Origin: Rickettsiales bacterium
GTDB lineage: Bacteria; Pseudomonadota; Alphaproteobacteria; Rickettsiales; JABCZZ01
NCBI GenBank assembly: GCA_035765535.1
Contig: DASTXE010000003.1
Location: 186,001 to 250,000 of the forward strand
Length of the DNA: 64,000 bases
Direction: 5' to 3'
In this document: positions 8,319-16,882 of the stretch, one piece after another
Position numbering within the stretch: position 1 is the first letter of the stretch
Layout of the letters: every line of letters begins with the position of its first letter
Program-made: the position numbers and the translations under genes
The notes under the pieces: generated by a model
Database searches by the model: none
Told to the model about the DNA's origin: nothing
The model's input: the letters and a program-made list of their open reading frames with translations, nothing else

Positions 8319-11240
8319 TTAGCCAGCCACCTTTTTGAGCACGCTGCCGCTGCCGGTAGCAAATGCATCTTCGATCACCTTGCGCTGTTCCTTTTCATGG
8401 ATACGCAGGTAACCTGCAGCCGGGGAAGCCGATTCCGGACGGCCGACATAACGCAGGCGGCTATTACGGCCCAGCTCGTCGAGCACGTCGCTGATGCGCG
8501 GAGCGATAAACTGCCATGCGCCCATATTCTTCGGCTCTTCCTGGCACCAGATCACTTCAGCGTTTTTGTAGCGGCTGATTTCCTGTGCCAGCTCGCGCGC
8601 CGGGAACGGATAGTACTGTTCCGTACGGATGATGGCGACATCGTCCAGCCCAAGCTTTTCGCGCTCTTCGTACAGGTCGTAATAGACCTTGCCGGAGGTG
8701 ATGATGAGCTTCTTGATCTTCTTGTCGTCCAGAAGCTGCTTCGTTTCCGGCAATACGCGCTGGAAGTGCGTGCCCGGGGCGAAATCCGCCAGCGTCGACA
8801 CAACGAGCTTGTGACGCAGCAGCGACTTCGGCGTCATGACGATCAACGGTTTGCGGAACTTGCGGTAGATCTGGCGACGCAGCACGTGGAAGAAGTTTGC
8901 AGGAGTCGTGCAGTTAACGACCTGCATATTATCTTCACCGCAAAGCTGGAGAAAGCGTTCCAGGCGTGCGGAGGAATGTTCCGGACCCTGGCCTTCATAA
9001 CCGTGCGGCAGGAGCATGACGAGACCGGACATGCGCAACCACTTGATTTCACCTGACGCGATAAACTGGTCGATGATCACCTGAGCGCCGTTAGCGAAAT
9101 CGCCGAACTGAGCTTCCCACATGGTGAGGGCCTGCGGTTCAGCGAGCGAGTAACCGTACTCGAAACCGAGAATCGCGAATTCGGAAAGCGAGCTGTCGAT
9201 CACTTCCAGGTTCTTCGGAGCGCCGATATTGTTGAGCGGCGTGTAGCGCTGTTCCGTATTCTGGTCGACCAGAACGGCATGACGATGCGAGAATGTGCCG
9301 CGGCAGGAATCCTGACCGGACAGGCGCACCGGATGGCCTTCCGTGAGCAGCGTGCCGAATGCGAGCGCTTCGCCCATGGACCAGTCAAGCCCCGTGCCGG
9401 TTTCCATCATCTTACGCTTGGCTTCAAGCTGACGTGCGATCTTGCTGTTGATCGTAAATTCATCGGGAACTCGAGAGATCGCGTTGCCGATGGTTTTGAG
9501 CTTCTCAACATCCACGCCCGTATCGACAATGGCATGCTCGCCCTTCGGCTTTTCAAATCCTGCCCATGCGCCTTCGAGCCAGTCAGCCTTATTGGGCTTA
9601 AAGGTCTTGGCAGCTTCGTAAGCGTTATCGAGCGTTGCACGGAATTCAGCGAATTGTGCATCCACTTCTTCCTGCGTCACAGTGCCTTCGGAAACGAGCT
9701 TTTCAGCATAGATACGCGCGGGCAGCTTGTGGTTTGCGATCGCCTTGTACATCAGCGGCTGCGTGAACATCGGTTCATCACTTTCATTATGGCCGTATTT
9801 ACGGTAGCAGAAGATATCTACGACCACGTCGCGCTTGAAGATGTGGCGGAATTCGGCAGCCAGTTTGCAGACATAGAAAACGGCTTCCGGATCGTCACCG
9901 TTCACGTGGAAGATCGGGGCCTGCACCATCTTCGCAACGTCCGACGGGTATGGCGTGAAGCGCGAGAAGCGTGGGCTTGTGGTGAAACCAATCTGGTTGT
10001 TGACGATGATATGGACCGTGCCGCCTGTGGTATAGCCACGCAACTCAGCGAAGGAGAGCGTTTCCGCAACCGAGCCCTGGCCTGCGAATGCGGCATCGCC
10101 GTGCAGCAGAACGGCGGTCACTTTTTCGTTATGATTGACGTCGCCCTTGCGATCCTGCTTCGCGCGGACCTTGCCCATGACGACCGGATTCACGGCTTCG
10201 AGATGTGAGGGGTTGGAGGCAAGCGAAAGATGGATCTTGCGACCGCTGTCCGCCATCGTACGGACGTTGGAAACGCCGAGATGGTATTTCACGTCGCCGG
10301 AGGAATCCACCCATTCCGGGAAATCGATATTGCCCTGGAACAGCGACAGCAGTTCCGTCCACGGTTTGCCCATGACGGTCGTAATGACGTTCATGCGTCC
10401 GCGATGCGGCATGCCGATATTGACTTCTTCAACGCCAAGACGCGCAGAGGTTTCAATCACGGCTTCAAGACCCGCAATCGCGGAGTCGCCGCCCTGAATG
10501 GAGAAGCGCTTGGTGCTCGCATATTTGAGCTGTACGAATTCTTCGAACGATTCAACTTCGATCAGTGTCTTGAGGATGTATTTCTTTTCTTCGAGCGTCA
10601 GGTCCGGGCGGCTCTGGCGGCTTTCGATATGTTTCTGTATCCAGTTCTTCTGTTCCGGATACTGGATATGCATGAACTCAACGCCGATATTCGTGCAGTA
10701 GGTTGCGTTGAGGATCTGCAGGATTTCGCGCAATGTTGCGAACTTCAGCCCGAGTACACCGTCGAGGAAAATTTTGCGGTCGTAATCCTTCGCGGTGAAG
10801 CCGTAGGTTTCCGGGTCGATGTCCGGGTGGTGCGTGCGGCGTTCCAGCTGGAGCGGGTCGTAATTGGCAATGATATGGCCGCGAACACGGTAATTGCGGA
10901 TGAGCATGAGCGCGTGGATGGTGTCGCGCGTGGCCTGTTCGACATCCGGCGTCAGCTCCTGTGAGGCGCCGGCAGCTTGCGGTTTAGCTTTTTTGTCTTT
11001 GGAAGCAGCGGGTTCGCGGTTCAGGGTTTCGTCTTCGAAGCGGGAAACATTTTCAGACCAGCTTGGGCGTGTTACACCGGCGGTTTTCGCATCCTGAGCG
11101 CTGAAATTCGTGGAAAAGAAGCTGCGCCATTGCGGATCGACCGATTCCGGGTTGGCCAGCCATTTGGCATACTGCATTTCAATATAGGGGGCGTTAGCGG
11201 AAAAGAGCTCGGAGTTCTGGGATGCGGAATGGTTGGACAT
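8319..11240 (-). CDS. sucA: 2-oxoglutarate dehydrogenase E1 component
   Basis: Thiamine diphosphate-dependent E1 subunit of the 2-oxoglutarate dehydrogenase complex, which decarboxylates 2-oxoglutarate in the citric acid cycle and passes the succinyl group to the lipoyl arm of SucB. The 973-residue protein begins MSNHSASQNSELFS at 11240, with AAGAGA upstream; a longer frame exists but its extra 40 residues look non-coding. Visible motifs are the SucB-binding N-terminus (YIEMQYAKWLANPESVDPQW), GMPHRGRMNVI, the diphosphate/Mg site GDAAFAGQGSVAETL...NNQIGF, and the C-terminal EEPKNMGAWQF. sucB and lpd are not next to it: the gene downstream is a convergent prepilin, so the E1 subunit is encoded apart from the rest. 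Confidence 0.96.
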   Translation of the reverse strand: MSNHSASQNSELFSANAPYIEMQYAKWLANPESVDPQWRSFFSTNFSAQDAKTAGVTRPSWSENVSRFEDETLNREPAASKDKKAKPQAAGASQELTPDVEQATRDTIHALMLIRNYRVRGHIIANYDPLQLERRTHHPDIDPETYGFTAKDYDRKIFLDGVLGLKFATLREILQILNATYCTNIGVEFMHIQYPEQKNWIQKHIESRQSRPDLTLEEKKYILKTLIEVESFEEFVQLKYASTKRFSIQGGDSAIAGLEAVIETSARLGVEEVNIGMPHRGRMNVITTVMGKPWTELLSLFQGNIDFPEWVDSSGDVKYHLGVSNVRTMADSGRKIHLSLASNPSHLEAVNPVVMGKVRAKQDRKGDVNHNEKVTAVLLHGDAAFAGQGSVAETLSFAELRGYTTGGTVHIIVNNQIGFTTSPRFSRFTPYPSDVAKMVQAPIFHVNGDDPEAVFYVCKLAAEFRHIFKRDVVVDIFCYRKYGHNESDEPMFTQPLMYKAIANHKLPARIYAEKLVSEGTVTQEEVDAQFAEFRATLDNAYEAAKTFKPNKADWLEGAWAGFEKPKGEHAIVDTGVDVEKLKTIGNAISRVPDEFTINSKIARQLEAKRKMMETGTGLDWSMGEALAFGTLLTEGHPVRLSGQDSCRGTFSHRHAVLVDQNTEQRYTPLNNIGAPKNLEVIDSSLSEFAILGFEYGYSLAEPQALTMWEAQFGDFANGAQVIIDQFIASGEIKWLRMSGLVMLLPHGYEGQGPEHSSARLERFLQLCGEDNMQVVNCTTPANFFHVLRRQIYRKFRKPLIVMTPKSLLRHKLVVSTLADFAPGTHFQRVLPETKQLLDDKKIKKLIITSGKVYYDLYEEREKLGLDDVAIIRTEQYYPFPARELAQEISRYKNAEVIWCQEEPKNMGAWQFIAPRISDVLDELGRNSRLRYVGRPESASPAAGYLRIHEKEQRKVIEDAFATGSGSVLKKVAG

Positions 11241-11326
11241 GTTTTTTCTCTTGAGTTTACCACAATTTTGCGATCTTATAGAGAATAACAGGGATTTCCG
11301 CAACATTTTTAAGCATTGGGCCTGTT

Positions 11327-12499
11327 TTGCTACGCCTATTTTTTTTCTTGCTCGCAGCATGTCTATGCACGGCCGCGCTTGCTCAGACAGGCAAGGATGC
11401 GCGCGCCCAGCTTACGGGTACCGTAAGCGAGATGAAAGCCATTGGAAAAAAACAGAAAAAGCTGGAAGAGCAGCGTGCTTCGCTGGAGCATGAACTCAAG
11501 GGCCTCAAGCGCGAGACGGTGGACCTTGCCAATGAGATGAACGATCAGGAAAAAGCCCTGTCCGGCCTTGAAGATAAGCTCGCCATACTGGAAGACCAGA
11601 AAAAGCAGAAAAACGACGAATTGGATAAGCGCAAGGCCGAGCTTTCCACGCTGATTGCCTCCATGATCAAGCTGCGCCAGATGCCGCCGGAAGCGGTAAT
11701 TGCCATGCCCGGCAAGCTCGATGAAACCCTGGCGGCTTCACGTGCGCTGAATATCGTTACCCATGCTATTCAGGAGGATTCGCAAAGCCTGAGGCAGCAG
11801 CTGAACGAGCTGGATAATCTGGAAGAGAAAATCCGCAGCGACCGCGCTGTGATTGTGGCGCGCAAGGCGGAGCTGGATGCAAAGCGCGCGACCTTGGAAG
11901 GAAAGGTGAAACAGCGCAGTAAACTGGAAGACGAACTGGGAACGGAAAGCGAGCAGGAAAAGGAACGGCTGGCGCAGCTGAAAGTGAAATCGCACAATCT
12001 GCAGGATCTGATAGACGAATTGGGTAAGGCAGCACGCGCGCCGCAGGATAACATCAAGGAAAACGCTGTTAAGGAAGAAGAGGAAGAAGAAACGCAGACG
12101 AAGATGCGTTCATTTGCGGATGCAAAGGGCAAGATGCAGATGCCTGCGGCGGGCAAGGTAGTGCGTCATTACGGAGGCAGCGGAGACGACAGCGTATTTT
12201 CCCGGGGGGTGACGCTCGAGACGCGTGAAGGGACCACGGTTGTCGCGCCTTATGACGGTGAAGTCGTCTATGCGGGCAGTTTCCGCGACTACGGGCATAT
12301 CGTGATCATCCGTCATAGCGACCATTACCATACGCTGCTTTCCGGCATGGAGCAGGTCAGCTGCAAACCGGGCCAGATGTTGCTGAAAGGTGAGCCGATA
12401 GGAACCATGGGCAGCTCGCGTGACCAGCGCCGCCTGTATGTGGAAGTGCGGCGTAATAATAAACCGATCGATCCCTCGCCCTGGTTGAAGGGAGCATAA
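11327..12499 (+). CDS. EnvC-like murein hydrolase activator with C-terminal M23 (LytM) domain
   Basis: A 390-residue exported protein: signal peptide (LRLFFFLLAACLCTAALAQ), a long coiled coil over about residues 25-245 rich in Lys, Glu and Leu, and a C-terminal LytM/peptidase M23 fold (VTLETREGTTVVAPYDGEVVY ... IVIIRHSDHYHTLLSGM). The zinc site of active M23 enzymes is not fully kept: the first H-x3-D is replaced around GVTLETREG, as in EnvC and NlpD, which activate amidases. It is therefore more likely an activator of division amidases than a peptidase. The start is TTG at 11327. It lies divergent from sucA and overlaps the next gene by one base. Confidence 0.85.
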   Translation: MLRLFFFLLAACLCTAALAQTGKDARAQLTGTVSEMKAIGKKQKKLEEQRASLEHELKGLKRETVDLANEMNDQEKALSGLEDKLAILEDQKKQKNDELDKRKAELSTLIASMIKLRQMPPEAVIAMPGKLDETLAASRALNIVTHAIQEDSQSLRQQLNELDNLEEKIRSDRAVIVARKAELDAKRATLEGKVKQRSKLEDELGTESEQEKERLAQLKVKSHNLQDLIDELGKAARAPQDNIKENAVKEEEEEETQTKMRSFADAKGKMQMPAAGKVVRHYGGSGDDSVFSRGVTLETREGTTVVAPYDGEVVYAGSFRDYGHIVIIRHSDHYHTLLSGMEQVSCKPGQMLLKGEPIGTMGSSRDQRRLYVEVRRNNKPIDPSPWLKGA

Positions 12500-13833
12500 T
12501 GCGTAAAGCATTTCAAAAGGCCGTGATGTGCATGGCGCTTGCAATAACGCTCACGGCAAATGCGCAGGCGGCACAAATTATCGTGGATTATACGCAAGCT
12601 GGAAAAGCGATCAACTCACGTGCATTCGGTGTCGATGTGACCGGTTATGGCAGCGGCAGGGATATTACCAACGATAGCGTAATGATGCAGATGATGGGCG
12701 ATCTGCGGCTTGGCCAGATGCGCATGCATCTGAAATATAAAACACCCGGTGATCCCCATAGCCCTATCCAATGCGGTGGAGCGGGATGTGCGAAGAACGT
12801 GCCGGGCGATGTGTGGATCACCAAAATCAAGGCAATGGGAGCGGAGCCGGTCGTAATATTGCAGATGGCACCTCCAACCTCCGTGCAGGACGCGGCCAGT
12901 ATGGTGCGTCATTTCAACCTGGAGACGCGAAATCCGGTTAAGTACTGGATCATCGGCAATGAGTCGCCGCTGCCGGACGCGGAACAGATCACACTATTCA
13001 ACCGCACCTACGATGCGATGAAAGCTGCCGATCCGTCGATAAAGATTGGTGGCGTCGGCACGGCCTATTTTAATGAAGCATTCCTGCAGAAATTGCTGGC
13101 CGGGAGTGGGAACAGGATCGACTTCATTGATTTTCATCAATACGGCGAAGGTGGAGAAGAAAATCTTCCGGAAAGCGTATTGCTGAAAAACACAGTGGGG
13201 TACGAAGAGCATATCAGCGCGCTGAAAGCGGATATTCGTAAAATCGTGCCGGCGCGCGCTGATCAGATCGATGTACAGGTCGGCGAGTGGAACATGAACT
13301 GGAACGGCAAGGGTGCGGTGAATGCCATGTTTACACAGTTCAATACGGTGTGGGGCGCAAGCGTGATCGGCCATATCCTCCGCGCGGGCGGAATCTCGCT
13401 GCAATACGGCGACAAAAACGGGCCGCTCGGAACTTTATATGAATCGCTACATCCGGCAAGTGGCGCAGCGGCAATCGCTGCAATAGACCAGCCTATGCCG
13501 GTCTATTATGCACATGTGATGTTTACGGGCGGAAAATGGTTTCGTCATTTCGGGAATACACTTGCGCAGGTTTCCGTGGATGCGCCGGATCTGGAAGTCT
13601 TCGCATCGGATAATCCGAAAAACATTGTGGTGATCAATAAAAATCCGACCGCAGCCGAAGAGGGTATCTTTACGCTAAAAGGAACAGAAAATATACGAGC
13701 GCAGGTGTGGCAGAAAAATGGACAAATAAATCCGCTCTCACCACCGGCCTATTTGGGAGAGGGGCAAGTGCATCACGGCAGATTCGCCTCCACATTGCCG
13801 CCTTATTCCGTCACGACATTTATTCTGAATTAA
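12499..13833 (+). CDS. Secreted clan GH-A-like glycoside hydrolase, substrate unknown
   Basis: A 444-residue protein with a Sec signal peptide ending near ANAQAA (residue 25). The body looks like a TIM-barrel hydrolase of clan GH-A: WIIGNES near residue 153 would hold the Asn-Glu acid/base pair, IDFIDFHQYG near 208 matches a beta-strand with a substrate-facing His, and VGEWNMNW near 260 would carry the nucleophile Glu. A C-terminal beta domain (VFASDNPKNIVVINKNP ... LPPYSVTTFIL) matches the accessory beta-sandwich of GH39/GH51/GH79 enzymes. The exact family cannot be assigned. It is coupled to the EnvC-like gene (TAATG overlap), which hints at action on a cell-envelope polysaccharide, an inference only. 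Confidence 0.65.
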   Translation: MRKAFQKAVMCMALAITLTANAQAAQIIVDYTQAGKAINSRAFGVDVTGYGSGRDITNDSVMMQMMGDLRLGQMRMHLKYKTPGDPHSPIQCGGAGCAKNVPGDVWITKIKAMGAEPVVILQMAPPTSVQDAASMVRHFNLETRNPVKYWIIGNESPLPDAEQITLFNRTYDAMKAADPSIKIGGVGTAYFNEAFLQKLLAGSGNRIDFIDFHQYGEGGEENLPESVLLKNTVGYEEHISALKADIRKIVPARADQIDVQVGEWNMNWNGKGAVNAMFTQFNTVWGASVIGHILRAGGISLQYGDKNGPLGTLYESLHPASGAAAIAAIDQPMPVYYAHVMFTGGKWFRHFGNTLAQVSVDAPDLEVFASDNPKNIVVINKNPTAAEEGIFTLKGTENIRAQVWQKNGQINPLSPPAYLGEGQVHHGRFASTLPPYSVTTFILN

Positions 13834-13987
13834 TAAATATATATGTGCTGTTTTTGCTTGTCTGTGCATGCGAAGTGAAGTAATGCAAGCCGCGGCGCGG
13901 CGAGAGCAAAAAAATCTGGAAATATAGCTCTCATAAGTTTAATATAACAGTCAGATGCAATTTTGCGACGAAACGGAGAACGAATAC

Positions 13988-14485
13988 ATGGCTGCTGATA
14001 AAGAGTCCGACGAGATGATAGATATCAGCCTTATTACTCAGGCTGCCGTTGGATATGTCCGGGAAAATACTGCCAGCAAGAAAATGGCGGAGCGATTTGT
14101 AGCGGAAGTAAGGGTGCATTTGGGACAGATCCTTGCGCATATGGATACAAAGGAAGAATCGCCGCTGGGTAAAAAAGCCACTCCGGAATCTGTTGCCCTG
14201 ATGGAATATGTCGCAGAAAAAATGGACAAGCTCGAAGCAGAAAAAGGCTACACGGCTGCGCAGGCTTCCGCCATCGTCATGAAGGATGAACTGGTGCCGC
14301 TGCAGGTAGTGGCAGGCATGGCGAATGATAGCGACATGATCGCCTCTGTCAGGAAAGTCAACTCGCATATGATCAGCGAACTGGGCAATATGGATGTGCT
14401 CAAGGATGACGAGAAGATGGTATTGCGCCGCAAAAAGCGCGGACGTGCTCCGGGCAGCGGTAAGAAACTTTCCAAGCCGGAATAA
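13988..14485 (+). CDS. Conserved-looking hypothetical protein, basic C-terminus
   Basis: Not recognised. The 165-residue product begins MAADKESDEM at 13988, with GGAG eleven bases upstream; an in-frame ATG at 13955 lacks a good ribosome binding site. It is predicted to be soluble and mostly helical, with acidic N-terminal two thirds (EYVAEKMDKLEAEKGYTAAQ) and a basic tail (LRRKKRGRAPGSGKKLSKPE) that could bind nucleic acid or polyanions. It has no signal peptide or membrane segment. It stands 205 bases before flgI in the same direction, so it may belong to the flagellar regulon, but nothing in the protein shows this. Confidence 0.6.
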   Translation: MAADKESDEMIDISLITQAAVGYVRENTASKKMAERFVAEVRVHLGQILAHMDTKEESPLGKKATPESVALMEYVAEKMDKLEAEKGYTAAQASAIVMKDELVPLQVVAGMANDSDMIASVRKVNSHMISELGNMDVLKDDEKMVLRRKKRGRAPGSGKKLSKPE

Positions 14486-14690
14486 TTTCCTCTGCTGGGG
14501 TCGGATAGCTGGCGGTGGTCTGTTTTACATCAGACAGGCAATAAATTCCCTTTTTGGCGCATTTGATCAATGCGGTCTCGGAATTCTCCCATCTTAACCA
14601 ACTGATATATCAAGTACTGCTTCCGCAAGCCGTTTTGGCATGATAATAGCATGGAAGAATGTCGGATATCGGCCGTAATTAGGAAAAAAT

Positions 14691-15962
14691 ATGCAGACAA
14701 TCGAGTTGAAGGATGCTGATAAGCTGATGGCAGGTAATGCCGGATATTCCATGCCGCGCAAAGGAAGTCTGTCCAGATTGTTTCAGGATAGCGTGCAGCC
14801 TGTCGTGCGCTCGGGTGCGGACATGGTAGCGGATTGGCTGGAAAGGCTGACGCTGCTGGTGGTGGCATGTCTGGTGGCGTTTGCGGCTTGCGTGGTATTC
14901 GGGCAGGCGGCGCACGCCGATTCTCGTTTGAAAGATATCGCGAATTTTGAGGGTGTCCGTGACAACGTATTGATGGGATACGGGCTGGTAGTGGGGCTCA
15001 ACGGCACAGGCGACAAGCTGAAAAATAACGAATTTACTTCGCAAAGCCTGATTGCGTTTCTGGAGCGCCAGGGCGTTAATACGCGCGGCACGGAACTTAA
15101 AAGCAAGAACGTGGCTGCTGTGACGGTGACGGCCACCTTGCCGCCTTTTTCACGCGAAGGCAGCAGGATCAACGTGAATGTAAGCGCGATGGGTGATGCC
15201 AAATCACTGCAGGGCGGTATGCTGCTGGCAACGGCGCTTTATGGCGCGGACGGTAAGGTCTATGTGGTAGCGCAGGGGCCTATTAGCATTGCCGGGTTTG
15301 AAGCGGGCGGCGCCGGAACGACCATCACCAAGGGCGTGCCGACGAACGGATTCATTGCCAATGGTGGCATTATCGAAAAGGAAATCGACTTTGCGCTCAA
15401 CGACATGTCTTCCCTGAATATCAGCCTGCGCAACCCGGATATTACGACCGCCAAGCATATGGCAGAAGCGATTAACCGGCATTTAGGCGTGGATGCGGCG
15501 CAGATGGTGGATGCAGGAACCGTGCATCTGCGCGTACCGATTGATTTTAAAGGAAATACTTCCGGCCTTCTCGCAGAAATCGAACAGTTGCAGGTGCATA
15601 CGGACCAGGTGGCTAAAGTCGTGATAGACGAAGCATCGGGTACGGTTGTAATGGGCGAGAATGTGCGCATTGACACAGTGGCGGTGGCGCAAGGCAACCT
15701 GATGGTAAAAGTGGAAGAAAATCCGCAGGCGATATTGCCGGGGCCGTTAGCGCCTCCGGGCACGCCTGCCGTAGTCGTACCCCGCACGAATGTGACGGTG
15801 GAGGAAAGCAACGCCAAACTGGCCGTTATGCCGCATGGCACCACGTTGCGTGAATTGGTGGCGGGGTTGAATGCGCTGGGTGTCGGCCCGCGTGACCTGA
15901 TTACAATATTGCAGACAATCAAGACGGCCGGGGCGTTACAGGCGGAGGTGGTGGCAGAATGA
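14691..15962 (+). CDS. flgI: Flagellar P-ring protein FlgI
   Basis: Periplasmic protein that polymerises into the P ring around the flagellar rod in the peptidoglycan layer. After residue 77 the sequence is classic FlgI: SRLKDIANFEGVRDNVLMGYGLVVGLNGTGD, then GTTITKGVPTNGF and the C-terminal LRELVAGLNALGVGPRDLI. The ORF begins with about 45 residues not seen in ordinary FlgI. An internal ATG at 14823 would give a clean 32-residue signal peptide (LLVVACLVAFAACVVFGQAAHA), but the best ribosome binding site (TAGGAAAAAAT) precedes 14691. The stop overlaps flgJ by four bases, starting a coupled flgI-flgJ-flgN-like block. Confidence 0.93.
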   Translation: MQTIELKDADKLMAGNAGYSMPRKGSLSRLFQDSVQPVVRSGADMVADWLERLTLLVVACLVAFAACVVFGQAAHADSRLKDIANFEGVRDNVLMGYGLVVGLNGTGDKLKNNEFTSQSLIAFLERQGVNTRGTELKSKNVAAVTVTATLPPFSREGSRINVNVSAMGDAKSLQGGMLLATALYGADGKVYVVAQGPISIAGFEAGGAGTTITKGVPTNGFIANGGIIEKEIDFALNDMSSLNISLRNPDITTAKHMAEAINRHLGVDAAQMVDAGTVHLRVPIDFKGNTSGLLAEIEQLQVHTDQVAKVVIDEASGTVVMGENVRIDTVAVAQGNLMVKVEENPQAILPGPLAPPGTPAVVVPRTNVTVEESNAKLAVMPHGTTLRELVAGLNALGVGPRDLITILQTIKTAGALQAEVVAE

Positions 15963-16324
15963 GCGATATTACCATGACCGCACCCGTGAATCTGACCTCT
16001 GCCCTGCAGCCGGGGAGCCTCGACACGGCATCCTCAGGCAACGCAAAACTGGCGGATACCGCGGCAGCAAATGGCGGAGCCCGGGTGCCCACATCACAAA
16101 TCGACGCGGTTTCCCAGGATTTCGAGGCGGTATTCCTGTCCCAGATGATGGGAGCCATGTTTTCCGGCGATGAGCTGACGGATTTCTTCGGCGGCGGCTC
16201 AACAGGAGAAATTTATAAGAGTTTTCTGATGGATGCTTATGGTAAATCACTGTCTAAGGCAGGTGGCATAGGTATTGCAGAGCAGGTAAAAAAGGAACTT
16301 CTTAAGTTGCAGGAGGTCGTATGA
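15959..16324 (+). CDS. flgJ: Flagellar rod-binding protein FlgJ (rod domain only)
   Basis: A 121-residue protein matching the N-terminal rod-capping domain of FlgJ: SQDFEAVFLSQMMGAMFSGDEL, then GGSTGEIYKSFLMDAYGKSLSKAGGIGIA. The C-terminal muramidase domain of enterobacterial FlgJ is absent, as is usual in Alphaproteobacteria, so a separate lytic enzyme must open the peptidoglycan for the rod. The first 40 residues are low-complexity Ala/Ser/Thr. It overlaps flgI and the next gene by four bases each (ATGA). Confidence 0.88.
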   Translation: MSDITMTAPVNLTSALQPGSLDTASSGNAKLADTAAANGGARVPTSQIDAVSQDFEAVFLSQMMGAMFSGDELTDFFGGGSTGEIYKSFLMDAYGKSLSKAGGIGIAEQVKKELLKLQEVV

Positions 16325-16782
16325 CGCAGCAGGTCCAGGAAAAACAGAAAGAAGTGCCGCTGACGGCGGCAATGCTGGTAAGCACGGTAAATGCACTGAC
16401 AGCGGTGCTGGAGGAAGAATCCGGTTATATGGACTCCCTGCAGATTGACATGGTCAGTGCGATTCAGGATCGTAAACTGAAAATAACGGCGCTGCTGGAG
16501 CGTTATATGCGTCATGTAGCCAAGAATCCGCAGATTATTGCGGCGCTGACCCCGGAAGAAAAGACTGAAATGCTGGCTGCAGACCGTAATCTCAAGCAGG
16601 CAATGAAGGCCAATTATGAAAAACTGCTGGTGGCCAAGAACGTTAATAATGCGATTGTGACCTGTGTAACCGGTATTTTCGCCAGCCGGCGCAGCAATAA
16701 AGTCTATAATGCGCGTGGCTCCATGTATACCAGCGAGAGCTATTCACCCCCCGTTTCTGTGACGCTGAATAAAATGGCATAG
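16321..16782 (+). CDS. FlgN-like flagellar export chaperone
   Basis: A 153-residue, mostly helical cytoplasmic protein coupled to flgJ by a four-base overlap and followed by flgK. Its layout (Thr/Leu-rich N-terminal helix with EEESGYMDSLQ, a helical core LKITALLERYMRHVAKNPQII, a long third helix, then a disordered tail) and its place just before flgK fit FlgN, the chaperone that escorts FlgK and FlgL to the flagellar export gate. Sequence identity to known FlgN is too weak to see directly, so the call rests on shape and position. Confidence 0.6.
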   Translation: MTQQVQEKQKEVPLTAAMLVSTVNALTAVLEEESGYMDSLQIDMVSAIQDRKLKITALLERYMRHVAKNPQIIAALTPEEKTEMLAADRNLKQAMKANYEKLLVAKNVNNAIVTCVTGIFASRRSNKVYNARGSMYTSESYSPPVSVTLNKMA

Positions 16783-16788
16783 AAAATG

Positions 16789-16873
16789 CTTGTGTATAAG
16801 TGCCGGGATACCTGAAGACCAGAATAGAAAAGAAAGGTCTTCAGGTAAACCAGGCACTTAACAAATACACAAG
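16789..16873 (+). promoter_or_regulatory. Long stem-loop in the flgK leader that covers the Shine-Dalgarno sequence
   Basis: Three consecutive inverted segments nest: CTTGTGTAT (16789-16797) with ATACACAAG (16865-16873), AAGTGCC (16798-16804) with GGCACTT (16853-16859), and ACCTGAAGACC (16810-16820) with GGTCTTCAGGT (16836-16846), leaving a 15-base purine-rich loop. That is 27 base pairs with small internal loops. The flgK Shine-Dalgarno AAGGA (16871-16875) overlaps the outer 3' arm and the ATG follows at 16883, so the folded RNA should limit flgK translation. There is no T-run, so it is a poor terminator. Confidence 0.75.
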
Positions 16874-16882
16874 GAACGGGTT

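Noticed and set aside
11241..11360. N-terminal extension of SucA to 11360
   Set aside because: The extra 40 residues are basic and unlike SucA, overlap the divergent gene, and a good ribosome binding site precedes 11240.
14486..14690. Sigma-54 or sigma-28 promoter upstream of flgI
   Set aside because: TGGCATGATAATAGC lacks the -12 GC of sigma-54 sites and no TAAA...GCCGATAA was found; a TGATAAT may be a weak -10 only.
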